Assembly: GCA_907165065.1 (NCBI GenBank)
Contig: OU015528.1
Coordinates: 71,839,474-71,903,473 of the forward strand
DNA: 64,000 nucleotides
Direction of reading: 5' to 3'
DNA from: Caprimulgus europaeus
Lineage: Eukaryota; Chordata; Aves; Caprimulgiformes; Caprimulgidae
How positions within the stretch are numbered: the first letter of the stretch is position 1; each line of letters begins with the position of its first letter. Of this stretch, positions 36,108-45,616 are shown one piece after another. The notes below the pieces were generated by a model, which saw nothing but the letters and a program-made list of their open reading frames with translations, searched no databases and was not told the origin of the DNA. The position numbers and the translations under genes are program-made.

Positions 36108-37312
36108 ATTTTTTCTCTCACTGCTTCCACATGGTCAGCTCCTGGCAAAGGTGCTGTTTGAACAGGAACTTCTTCTTGAGCTTTTTCAGCTTTCAAAAAC
36201 ATTTGTGAAATTCCAGTTGTCAAATCCTCTTTCTTAACATCCTCTTGCTTCTTAGCTTGCAGTCCCTTAGAAGGTGCTTCAACTTCTGCTTTCTGTTCAG
36301 CAACATGGTCTTTAATCTCAGCTGTAATTTCTTCTTTTTTGTCCTCTGGATGGGATATACTCTTTTCTGGGAGCTCAGGTTTTTTATCTTCTTCCAAAGT
36401 GCTTAACGGTTTCTTTTGGTCTGAACTTACTGTTACAGGAATTTTATCTGCTGAAAGTGTCTTTGACAGTTTTCCTTGCTGAAGTTTTGATTCTTCTTTT
36501 TGAGCTTCCAGTTGGATTTTCTCCACTGATGAAGTTTTCATGATTTTCTCATGTTGAAGTTTTGTATCTGCTTTCTGAATTTCATGTTGTATTTTATCAA
36601 CTGAAACTGCCTTTGACAATTCAACTTCCTGAAGTTGTGTATCTTCCTTCTGAGCTGCAGGTTGGATTTTGTCAGCTGATAGTGCCTTTGCCATTTTCAT
36701 CTGTTGGAGTTTTGAGTCTTCTTTCTGAATTCCATGTAGAATTTTGTCAGCTGAGGGTATCTTTGCCAATTTTGCCTCTTGAAGCTTTATGTCTTCCTTC
36801 TGAACTTCATGCAAAATTTTATCAGCTGAGGATGTTTTTGCCAATTTTGCATCCTCCTTCTGAACTCCATGCAGAATTTTATCAGATGAGGCTGTCTTTG
36901 TCAGTTTAGTTTGCTGGATTCTTGGGTCTTCCTTCTGAGAAACACGTTGGATTTTATCAGCTGAGGGTGTCTTGACAAGTTTTGCCTGCTTAAGTTTTGC
37001 ATCTTCTTTTTGAATTCCTTGTTGGATTTTATCAGTTGACGATGTTTTTTCCAGTCTCCCCTGCTGAAGTTTCGGAACTTCCTTCTGAACGCCTGGTTCT
37101 TCTTTTGGTTTTGCTGCTGCTGGAGTAGGCGGTGTGGAAGTTTTCTGAGGGGAATGTGAGACAGCAGGCATAGGCTCTTTTTGAGGAGTAGCAGGTGGTT
37201 TGGAAACTGGTTGTGAAGGGCCTGTTTTCGAAAGTGGCACCTTGCCCATATCCCCAAGTTGTCCCATCATTGCCCTTTGGGTCTGGCAGTTTAAGCACAG
37301 CCATTCCTGTAC
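36107..37312 (-). CDS. PCLO: PCLO (Piccolo) exon: end of a zinc finger plus Lys/Glu-rich tandem-repeat linker (probably exon 4)
   Basis: Internal coding exon of 1206 bases (402 codons), phase 0 at both ends. It opens after a TTTTGTCACAG acceptor and closes at AAAATA|GTAAGT. The first residues, [14 protein letters not shown], are the last CxxC half of a Cys4 zinc finger; the preceding exon must supply the other cysteines. From knowledge of the family, the Piccolo/Bassoon zinc fingers bind the prenylated Rab acceptor PRA1 at the presynaptic active zone. Next come a Pro/Ser/Thr-rich stretch (GQLGDMGK... onward), a nine-copy 25-residue Lys/Glu repeat (36434-37093), and a Lys/Glu-rich tail ending VREKI. 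The exon joins in frame to the giant exon at 29628. I call it the second zinc finger because its exon lies directly before the giant exon. The exon number is an inference from memory of the mammalian gene. As I recall, the human segment between this finger and the next exon is much shorter. The identity is very secure and the numbering less so. Confidence 0.93.
36434..37093 (-). repeat. PCLO: Nine-copy 25-residue (75-base) in-frame tandem repeat in PCLO
   Basis: Nine consecutive units fit the pattern xxQKEDxKLQQxKLxKTxSADKIxx. Units 1-3 and 5-9 are exactly 25 codons. Unit 4 is 20 codons, lacking five residues between the KL and AK positions. The most constant positions are the QKED start and the S-x-D-K-I end. 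Each unit has a Ser/Thr pair before the acidic DK. The units differ by many substitutions, so the array is not very recent. It begins straight after the proline-rich stretch and ends at DKIPV. The array is Lys/Glu-rich and probably helical or disordered; its function is not known to me. Confidence 0.93.
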
Positions 37313-37317
37313 CTGTG
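37306..37317 (-). other. PCLO: Splice acceptor of the zinc-finger exon, with a second in-frame AG six bases on
   Basis: The minus-strand sequence is TATTTTGTCACAG|GTACAG|GAATGG. The first AG has the better pyrimidine tract and gives VQEWLCLNC, as expected for the finger. The second AG would remove only Val-Gln. Confidence 0.85.
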
Positions 37318-38879
37318 ACAAAATAAACATATGAAGTTACTTCTTTGAAAACTTAACAGTAAAATCATATCACGTTTTCAACTGATACAGCTGAATACTT
37401 GCAATTTGAATGCTATGCACACCAAAAAGTTATTTTCTTTATTCTGCTCTTGGAGGAAGATCCATAGCACTTTTCTAACAGAAATGAAGCATTTTAAGTC
37501 CCAGAAAGCCAAGCTGAACAAATACAAAAATACAGTGTGAAAATTAACAGCAATTACTTTGTTCCAAAGTATTGATGACCATTATGTACTAAGTTTGCTT
37601 ATATATTTTAAAAATCTATTGTTTTCTAAAGCCTCTATAATCTATCAATAGGTCCCTCTGATTTTGTAAATATGAGTAAAAGAGGACCAACTGGGACTCA
37701 TGACTCTTTGTATTTCTCTTCAGAAGTTACCTTTCCCTCTGGAATTTGTGTTTATGTGTCAATGTATAAATTTAATATGGCTGTAACCCAAAAGGAAGAT
37801 CACCTGTCTGCTCTCTTTACTGCTAAATACCTGCTGCACACTGACTTCTTTTACATTTCTTCCCAGAAAATCAGAAAAAAAAGGACAAATGCTTTTATTT
37901 GTGCAAAAGATCTTGTTGTTAGTTGCCTAGCTACTACATGAGAGGAGTAATCAGACTGTTTCCAGTGGAACTGGGAGTACAGTTTCTTTAGCAAAAGCAA
38001 ATTTTAAACACAGAAAAGTACTGAAAGGAAAGAAAAACCTAGAACCTTCTGGATACAATAATAGATAATAAAGATCTACTTCACTAGTGCAAAATGAGCT
38101 TCACTGCAGGATAAGAAGTCTATGCCGTACAATAAAACCTTTGTATGCTTGTTTTAAACTCCTTTCACTGTGATTATGGAAGGTCTCAGCAATTCAGTTA
38201 TTGTATTTCTCTGATTTAGAGAACTTAATGACTTACTGAATAAGCACATGAAAAACAGAGAAAATTAGTAATTATGTAGGTAATACTGCTGATAATATTA
38301 GGATAATATGTATGACTGATCAGTTATATCCAATTGAATATTTCAGAATATCCGATGGTATATAATCAGTTACCCAGAAGACGTAGCATTTATTCACAAG
38401 AAGGGGTATGTGGTAGAAGTGTGCAACCCCAGAAACATCACTGAATTTTATATTAACAAGTAATACACTAATAAATGAGGTAACATGAAAAGCAGAGACT
38501 GAAACTCCAGCCTTGCCCCTGCCAGGAAAGAATGCCTGAATGACAGGAGTATAAGCACCAGACTCCCTGCTCTTCTTCAGACTCTGTAACTTACCTTTTT
38601 CAGTGTAAAGAAAGGTCTAACTTCAACAAATGCAATCAGATTAACACTTGGTGATATCAGCATATTATCATTGATACGGCATTTCTCAGAGGGATTAAGG
38701 CTTGGTCATGATAGGACTACAAATAGCTTTTCAAGATAGTTAACCTGAAGTGAGGCACCTCTATTTAATGATGGAGCTTATGTGCTCAGCTCTCACATTC
38801 TAACCAGGATATTTCTGAGTGCATTGGTGCTTAGTAAAGTGTCTGTGCACGGTAGGTATGTCCAAGATAGTATGATTTT

Positions 38880-39430
38880 CATAGAATCATAGACTGCTTA
38901 GGATTGGTAGGGACCTTAAAGATCATCTAGTTTCAACCCCCGTGCCATGAACAGGGACACTTTCCACTAAATCAGGTTGCTCAAAGCCTCACCCAACCTG
39001 GCCCTAAAGACTTCCAGGGAGGGGGTATCCACAACTTCCTTGGGCAACCTGTTCCAGTGTCTCACCACCCTCATAGGAAAGAATTTCTTCCTAATATCTA
39101 ATCTAATAATTTAGATTAGATAATGGCTCTTTCAATTTAAAGTCATTTCCCCTTGTTCTGTCATTAACTGCTGTTATAAAAAATCCCTCCCCAGCTGTGT
39201 TATAGGCCCCCTTCAGGTATTGGAAGGCTGCTCTCCAGAGCCTTCTCTTCTGCAGGCTGAACAGCCCCAACTCTCTCAGCCTGTCCTCATAGGAGAGGTG
39301 CTCCAGCCCTCTGATCATCCTCATGGCCCTCTTCTGGACTCGTTCTAACTGGTCCATGTCTTTCTTGTGTTGGGGGCTCCAGAACTGGACACAGTACTCC
39401 AGGTGGGGCCTTATGAGAGTGAAGTTATCT
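38880..39430 (-). mobile_element. 5'-truncated CR1 LINE, minus strand
   Basis: Begins with CATAGAATCATAGACTGC and AAAGATCATCTAGTTTCAACC (reverse of the 3' end). An 84-codon minus-strand open stretch at 39103-39357 reads [20 protein letters not shown] and [17 protein letters not shown], the CR1 reverse-transcriptase C-terminus. A short AT-rich inverted repeat interrupts it at 39096-39121. Confidence 0.95.
39096..39121. repeat. Perfect 10-base inverted repeat
   Basis: ATCTAATCTA and TAGATTAGAT separated by six bases. It lies inside the CR1 copy at a place where CR1 normally reads once through ATTAGATATTAGG, so it probably arose by local template switching. Confidence 0.85.
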
Positions 39431-40879
39431 TTAGAAATTAAGATATTTTGAGATTAGCTGATTTCAAACACTTTCTGGAATTATCTAAAATCTACCAAAA
39501 ACCCCAATTTGTGAAGTCTATCTGCATACTTCAGATCCAAATCCCCTTGTTAAATGGTTTTATGATTATCTCATTTTTAAATTGTTTTTAAAATAATTAA
39601 AACACTACTATGATGCTGCCCCTTGAAAAAATAGGTGATTAAGCTAATAAGTGAAATATAAATTACAGGAATTGCAGATTAAATTACAATTGTATGTGAA
39701 AAAATTTAGTCAGAAAAGCTCATCTCAGCTAATTTTGTTGAAATGCAACTATGGAGAGGCTATTTAATGTATAAAGTAATTTTATTTGTTTGACAAATTT
39801 TGTTTCAGGCACAAGACATGCAAGAATGCATGATCATTCAGGTCATCTAACAATTGCCTTGTGTATTTATTATTCTACTCTTATAGAAAATGAGCAAACT
39901 AGTGAGTCCTAGTAAATGGACACAAACAAATATTTATTAAAAGTATTTGTCAACATTGTCACAGTAAATGCAGTTTATTGATTGAATCAGCTGTCTCCAA
40001 ATGCAATGAAGCCCCTAATAGTTACTACACTCTTTGCAACTACAAACTGACTGTGTCTCTGTATCAGACTATTAAATATAATTCAAGTTTAGGTTTTTTG
40101 TGGAAAAAAGTATTAAAACATAATCCTCCTGGGAAGATTATCCTCCTCCATAGGACTTAAAATGCTCCAACTACACATCACTTGTCTGGGAAGCACTAAT
40201 TAAGAAATACAAATAAAATAAACTTCTTTTTTAAAGAACATATAAAATGGTGATAGTTTAACTTAGCAGCTGGCAGCCAAACAAGACAGAGCCACTCGCA
40301 GCCTGTAATAACTTAGCAACTTTAGTAATAGGATTCAGTATTTAAAAACCAAAGCAGTTACCCAGCCACTGCTTCCTCTCAGCTTTGCTCACTGTCCCTA
40401 TTCAGTCTCTTTTCCCTGAAGTTCTTCAACTCAAGACTGTGCTTTATGCTGAGCACGTAGTAGAACAAGTTTCTTAAAAAGGAAACTAATGACAACATGA
40501 GCAAAGGAAGGTGATGATGAGCAAATTGATGATCTACACTAAATCTTGTCAAGAGATGGAAGTCCTAGTCTTGCCTCCCTGCCATACTGATGCAAGTGAT
40601 GGAAATGTCCAGATACACAGCAATGTAATGAACCTTGCTGTTGGCCCTTTAAGAGCTGAAACTACAGGCGGCTTCAGCCTTGAGCAATTAATTCCTGACT
40701 TTGAGTGAAAAAATAGAACAGAACAGATTCACAAGAAAGAATACAAGAAACGAGATAAAAAATTCCTTATGTAACTAGTCAGAAGTAAAAAGAATGCCTC
40801 ATGAACAGGTGGAATTATCCAATCAAGTATTGTAACCAGGTGTGTGAACAGTACCTTTTAGCCAATAAAGAGTTGTTTA

Positions 40880-40894
40880 TGTGTGTGTGTGTGT
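40880..40894 (+). repeat. (TG)n simple repeat
   Basis: A short TG run, about seven units, between the CCAAT-like and TATA boxes of the LTR-like segment. Confidence 0.85.
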
Positions 40895-40910
40895 TTTAGC
40901 AGCTTAAGAG

Positions 40911-40918
40911 TATATAAG
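40911..40918 (+). promoter_or_regulatory. TATA box of LTR-like segment
   Basis: TATATAAG preceded about 50 bases upstream by AGCCAAT and followed 24 bases later by CAATAATAAAGG. The spacing is LTR-like. It would drive transcription on the plus strand, antisense to PCLO. Confidence 0.45.
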
Positions 40919-40997
40919 TGATCGTGTAACCAATAATAAAGGTCTCCAGTAGAATTCACATTGAATTGTGAGGGGAGTCCATGGGTGAATCCCTCTC

Positions 40998-41002
40998 AGC
41001 AC
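40998..41002. repeat. Target-site duplication, left copy
   Basis: AGCAC directly before the LTR start; the same five bases follow the LTR end at 42157-42161. Confidence 0.88.
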
Positions 41003-41397
41003 TGTATTGGGTTTGCGTGGCAAGGTTTTTGGTAGCAGTGGGGGAGGGGACATGGGGTGGCTTCTGTGAGAGAAGCTGCCAGAAGCTTCCCCCATGTCCG
41101 ACCCGACACAGCCAATGCCAGCCGGCTACAGGAACGGACCCGCCGCTGGCCAAGGCCGAGCCAATCAGTAACGCCTCTGTGATAACAAAATAAAAAAAAA
41201 AAAAAAAAAGGAAGGGAGAAAAAAAAAAGCTGCACACTTTGCAGCGGGAGAGAGGAGTGAGAAGATGTAAGAGAAAACAACTTCGCAGACACCAAGGTCA
41301 GTGAAGAAGGAGGGGGAGGATGGGCTCCGGCGCCGGAGCAGAGATTCCCCCCGCAGCCTGTGGTGAAAGACCAGGGTGAAGCAGGCTGTCCCCCTGC

Positions 41398-41755
41398 AGC
41401 CCCTGGAGGTCCATGGTGGTGCAGATGACCACCCGTAGCCCGTGGAGGACCCCACACCGGAGCAGGTGGATGCCGAAGGAGGCTGTGACCCCGTGGGAAG
41501 CCCGCGCTGGAGCAGGTTCCTGTCAGGACCTGTAGCCCGTGGAGAGAGAAGCCCACGCCGGAGCAGGTTTGCTGGCAGGACTTGTGACCCCGTGGGGGAC
41601 CCGCGCTGGAGCAGTCCCTTCCTGAAGGACTGCACACCATGGAATGGACCCAGACTGGAGCAGCTCGTGAAGAGCTGTCAGTCATGGGAAGGACTCACGT
41701 TGGAGCAGTTGGTGGAGGACTGTCTCCCGTGAGAGGGACCCCACGCTGGTGCGGG
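41398..41755 (+). repeat. Tandem 45-50 base array inside the LTR
   Basis: About seven diverged units. Each has a CCCGTGG-like start, a GACCCACGCTGGAGCAG-like middle, and a variable end such as GGCAGGACTTGTGA or GAAGGACTGCACA. Confidence 0.8.
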
Positions 41756-41959
41756 GGAAGGAGACCTCCCCCTGAGGAGGAAGCAGCGGCAGAAACACCG
41801 TGTGATGAACTGACCCCAACCCCATTCCCTGTTCCCCTGTGCCGCTGGGGGGAGGAGGTGGAAAATCGGGAAAGAGATTAAGCCTGGGAAGAAGGGAGGG
41901 ATGGGGGAGGTGTTTTAAGATTTGGTTTTACTTCTCATTCTCCTCTGATTTTGATTTGT

Positions 41960-41965
41960 AATAAA
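41960..41965 (+). promoter_or_regulatory. Polyadenylation signal of the solo LTR
   Basis: AATAAA on the plus strand within the LTR, followed by T-rich sequence, as expected for the R region of an LTR. Confidence 0.6.
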
Positions 41966-42156
41966 GTAAATTTGTTTTTTCCCCCAAGTCGAGTCTGTTT
42001 TGCCCGTGCCAGTAATTGCTGAGTGATCTCTCTCCGTCCTTATCTCCACCCATGAGCTTTTCGTTATAATTTTCTCCCCCTGCCCATTTGAGGAGGGGGA
42101 GTGATAGAGTGGGCTTTGGTGGGCATCCAGTCTCTAGCCAGGGTCAACCCACCACA

Positions 42157-42161
42157 AGCAC
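42157..42161. repeat. Target-site duplication, right copy
   Basis: AGCAC directly after the CACCACA end of the LTR, identical to 40998-41002. A 5-base duplication fits retroviral-type integration. Confidence 0.88.
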
Positions 42162-45100
42162 CTTACCACTGTCCTCTTGGACTTTTGTTATATCTGCATC
42201 TATTTACCAATTATTTTTTAGTGTTGCTATATAAGTACGGCAAATACTTCTCCCAAGCTATCTGTTTTAAATTCCAGTCTAAGTTTTTAGAATCATGTGG
42301 ATATTTGATCACAAAATAGACTTAAAAAGTCTTATCAGCCCTCTAGCTCCTGATTTTCTGTCAGAAAGTTTATCTTCAAAATCAAATTTTGTACCATGAA
42401 GTCATATGCCTCAGTTTTAGACTTGTCTTTTCCTCAGTTAACCTCTCGCCCTGAATGAAAGCTTTTCCCTAAGGTTTTATTTTCAGTTAGCCTGTCAACC
42501 CAAATTTATTAGGACTTGAGAAATGGACATCATCTTCTTTCAGCAGTCTTCACTAGATAAATCTTAGTTCTTTACAAAATTCTTCACACAGTTTGGTTCC
42601 TGAATTGGCAGTAGACACTATTATTGGCATCATAAGTGCTACCAGTGTACTTTAATACTCTGAATCCATGGCTCCCTCGCTGTGTTTTCAGCAATCCTTA
42701 CAACCCCACATTGCTGATCAGAACAAAGTAGCTGTGTTACAGTGTTGTCCTCATTCAGTTTTGTAATAAACAAAAATCATCATGAAAAGGGTATACATCT
42801 AACATTCATTGTGAATATCTGTTTTTCAGTTGTCATGCAAGAGCTCGGGCATTTCAGTTCATTTGTTTTTGTATTCACATATCACAATGTTAGATAATTT
42901 CAACTTGAAAATAATAGGTTAACTATTCCATCTCCATGCCAGTCAAGGATTTTTTATTGCAGTATGTTGATAAATTCATTACTCACTCTAGGTAAATGCT
43001 AATTGGTAAACTAGAGTTTTTCTCTAAGTGAAACTACCACAGAGTACTTATATATATATTATATGTCATTTACTTCAGAAGGCAAATGCTTTAGTTTCAT
43101 TTAGATACCAACCAACTACTTCCTTTGTCATGGTTAGATTATATCTTTATCCCTTCCCAATTCTTCCTCCTCACTGCTCTCAGTAAAACTAAATCTTAAA
43201 ATCAACATAGGAACCAAAAAAAAAAAAAAAAAGAAGAAATCCCTGAAAAATTAATATCCTTCTGATTTCACTGTCTAAAATAATCACATTGCAAAACAGA
43301 ATCTTTATCAAAAACCATATGCTAATTATAAAAACTGAATATATCTATGAAAAGAAAAGCACACTTTTTCTCCTTAATTACCTCATAAATAAAACAGAGG
43401 GATGAGCAATGCAGGCATTCACTGACATTTTTCTTATTATTCAAATTTGCCATCTTCTTTTTTACTAAGTATAGATTTGAGCATGTTTCGTAGAAAACAC
43501 AATAAACATACATTTAAAAGTAAAACACCTGCAGTATGAATATTATTAATATAAACTATTTGCTCAGATAGTCTAAGACAGTTTTACCATGGATATTTAT
43601 TTTTAATTTGTTTGGGTTTTCTTTTCACAAACATGCACAGCATGTTTCCAAGACTTCATATGAATAAGACACTTAATGAAATAATAGAAAAAATAACCAC
43701 ACAGCCCACCCAGAGAGGAAAAGAAATCTGATGAGCTTAGCAAACTCCATCCTGAAGATAAGAAAAAGCAGGGATGAGGAAAGAATTTCCAAAAATTGAG
43801 CTAAGTCAAATTCTGCAAAGAAAAATTAAACAAGCAACAAAATAGTCCTGCAGAATAAAGAAGTTTGTCAACAGAAGGAGGAAGAGATTACTTTTTTAGT
43901 TTGAGAATGCCTTTTTTTTTTTTTAAGTTGCAATCAAGCTGAGATTGGTACCTGAACAATGCAAGAAGATGACCAACTTTTATCTCTTTCTCAAATAAAG
44001 GGTTTCAGTATGTGATTGAGCAAGACTAAGTTATCTCAGTGTCTCAGATTATTGTCATTAATTAATTTTAAAGATCACAACTATGAAATAAAAAAATTAT
44101 TTTCAACTGTTTGCATTACAGAGTTGTGTATGTACCCAGTTACCACTGCTTATGTGACATATAGGTGTATACATTAAAAGTCACAAAAACTGACATGACA
44201 AAGAATGAATTTTATATATTTATTTCTGTTGCCACTGGGAAGCTAATACAGCAAAAATGCCTGAGAGACTCTTGCCTATTTTTCCTGTATGCATCGGTAG
44301 AATTATTTGCTCTATGCTTCCTGGCTATTGCCGTGCATAGCTATTGAAGACACTGATTGCTATCAAGGCTTATGCAGCTCAATTATGGTATACACACAAA
44401 AGTCTCAAAGGACTTGGGTCAGTGTGTTGGGAAGATACAACTAACAGCAAAATAAGAACAGAATAAAGCTTACTTCTCTTTATGTCAACTTGGAAGTGCA
44501 ACAGAAACCTAGAACAAAAAAATGCCAAAAAAAGGATCCTTAACCTTTGCCTGTTAAAAGGCAGTGCCACTGACAGTGCTGGTATTTGTTCTACACTGTG
44601 ATACCTTAGCATACAGTCTGCTTGATGAGTTGCCATTTCTGCATGCTGCTGTAAGGCACTTTTTTAACTTGGTGTCTGATGGGCAGCAATAAAAATATAA
44701 TCTATTTCATTCTATGGCTGCAGGCCACAGTCTTCCGTCTTAGATTATGGGAATACTAATCATTACTGAAGGAAATAAAGCAGCTCTAATATTAGAATTT
44801 TTAAATTCCTGAAGGCTGTTTTATCTTGCCATCCTATTCTTTAGGCTGTTAAATCTTATTTGTAGCTTAGCAATGTTCAAAAGATTGGGGTAGGCACTAC
44901 CAAAGCAGGGGAGAAAGCAAGATTTCCACTAAACTGTGGATGTGTATTGTGCAGACATTTATAATTGTGGTTGGTAACCTTTACCTTCAATAGAGAAAAC
45001 CAGGAACATTTAGAAGGCTGTTAATCTTGCCTATCATAGGACATTTAGATAAAAAGACTAGCATTTTAAAAATGCCTGTTTGTGTCTACTGACTATAGGG

Positions 45101-45556
45101 CAAGAGTGTAGCTTATTAGACCAGTTACTCACATCTACAGCTGACCCAGTGAATACCACCTTGACTTTGCAGAAAGAAACTGCAACAAATTAGAAAAGTA
45201 TATGGGAAAATACAGAATGGCAATGAGAAAGCATTGACCACTATACTGGGTGAACAGTTACCCTCTCAAAATCTGCTCTGAAGGCTTTATCTTGAATGCA
45301 GTGACTATGTACAATCACAATTTGGATCTTCCCCTCCTTCTTGTTTTTCCCTTATCCTTAATGTCTTCCACCCAAGTTTCTGTTTGCTAACAGAAGCTTT
45401 CAAGGACTCTGAATTTCTGAATAAACACCACTTGGATGCTGGACTGCTAACAACAGCACAAGAGCTCAAAAGCATGCCAAACAGTCCACCTATGTTTCTA
45501 AAGATTTGGTACATCCCAAGAAATTCTTCTTTACCTTGTTATTAACCTATCAAACA

Positions 45557-45616
45557 AAGCCTGATGATCTCCACAGGTCCCTTTCAACTGCAACCATTAT
45601 GAGATTCTGTGAAGGT
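45557..45616 (+). mobile_element. Short CR1 3' end relic
   Basis: The sequence GCCTGATGATCTCCACAGG, then TCCCTTTCAACTGCAACCAT and GAGATTCTGTGAAGG, resembles the last 60 bases of a CR1 element with several substitutions. Confidence 0.7.

Larger units (their letters stand above)
40639..41002 (+). mobile_element. Older LTR-like segment interrupted by the solo LTR
   Basis: The order of signals is that of an LTR: a CCAAT-like box (AGCCAAT at 40860), a TATA box (TATATAAG at 40911), then AATAAA (40935) and GGTCTCCAG. These are followed by a GAGGGGAGTCCATGGGTG stretch like the U5 of avian ERV LTRs. The left end at TGTTGG is a guess. The right part is cut by, or continues after, the younger LTR; I could not identify the continuation after 42161. 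Confidence 0.45.
41003..42156 (+). mobile_element. Solo LTR of an avian endogenous retrovirus (ERVL-like)
   Basis: A GC-rich 1154-base block with TG...CA ends (TGTATTGGGTTTGCG to CAACCCACCACA), flanked on both sides by a perfect 5-base target duplication, AGCAC. It contains an A-rich tract at 41187-41209, a 45-50 base internal tandem array (41398-41755), and an AATAAA signal at 41960. I recognise the type as a common bird LTR; the exact family name is not certain. There is no internal viral coding region, so this is a solo LTR left by recombination. It is antisense to PCLO. Confidence 0.88.

Noticed and set aside
36562-36909. 115-codon open frame on the plus strand opposite the repeat exon
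   Set aside because: It is the antisense shadow of the 75-base repeat array; because units are a multiple of three, any stop-free antisense unit stays open across the array.
36434-37093. Direct repeats considered as a CRISPR array
   Set aside because: The units are head-to-tail without unique spacers and are coding; the genome is vertebrate.
40996-41732. Open frames of 229, 156 and 96 codons in the GC-rich block
   Set aside because: They are by-products of GC-rich LTR sequence and its tandem array, with no recognisable protein and frames on both strands.
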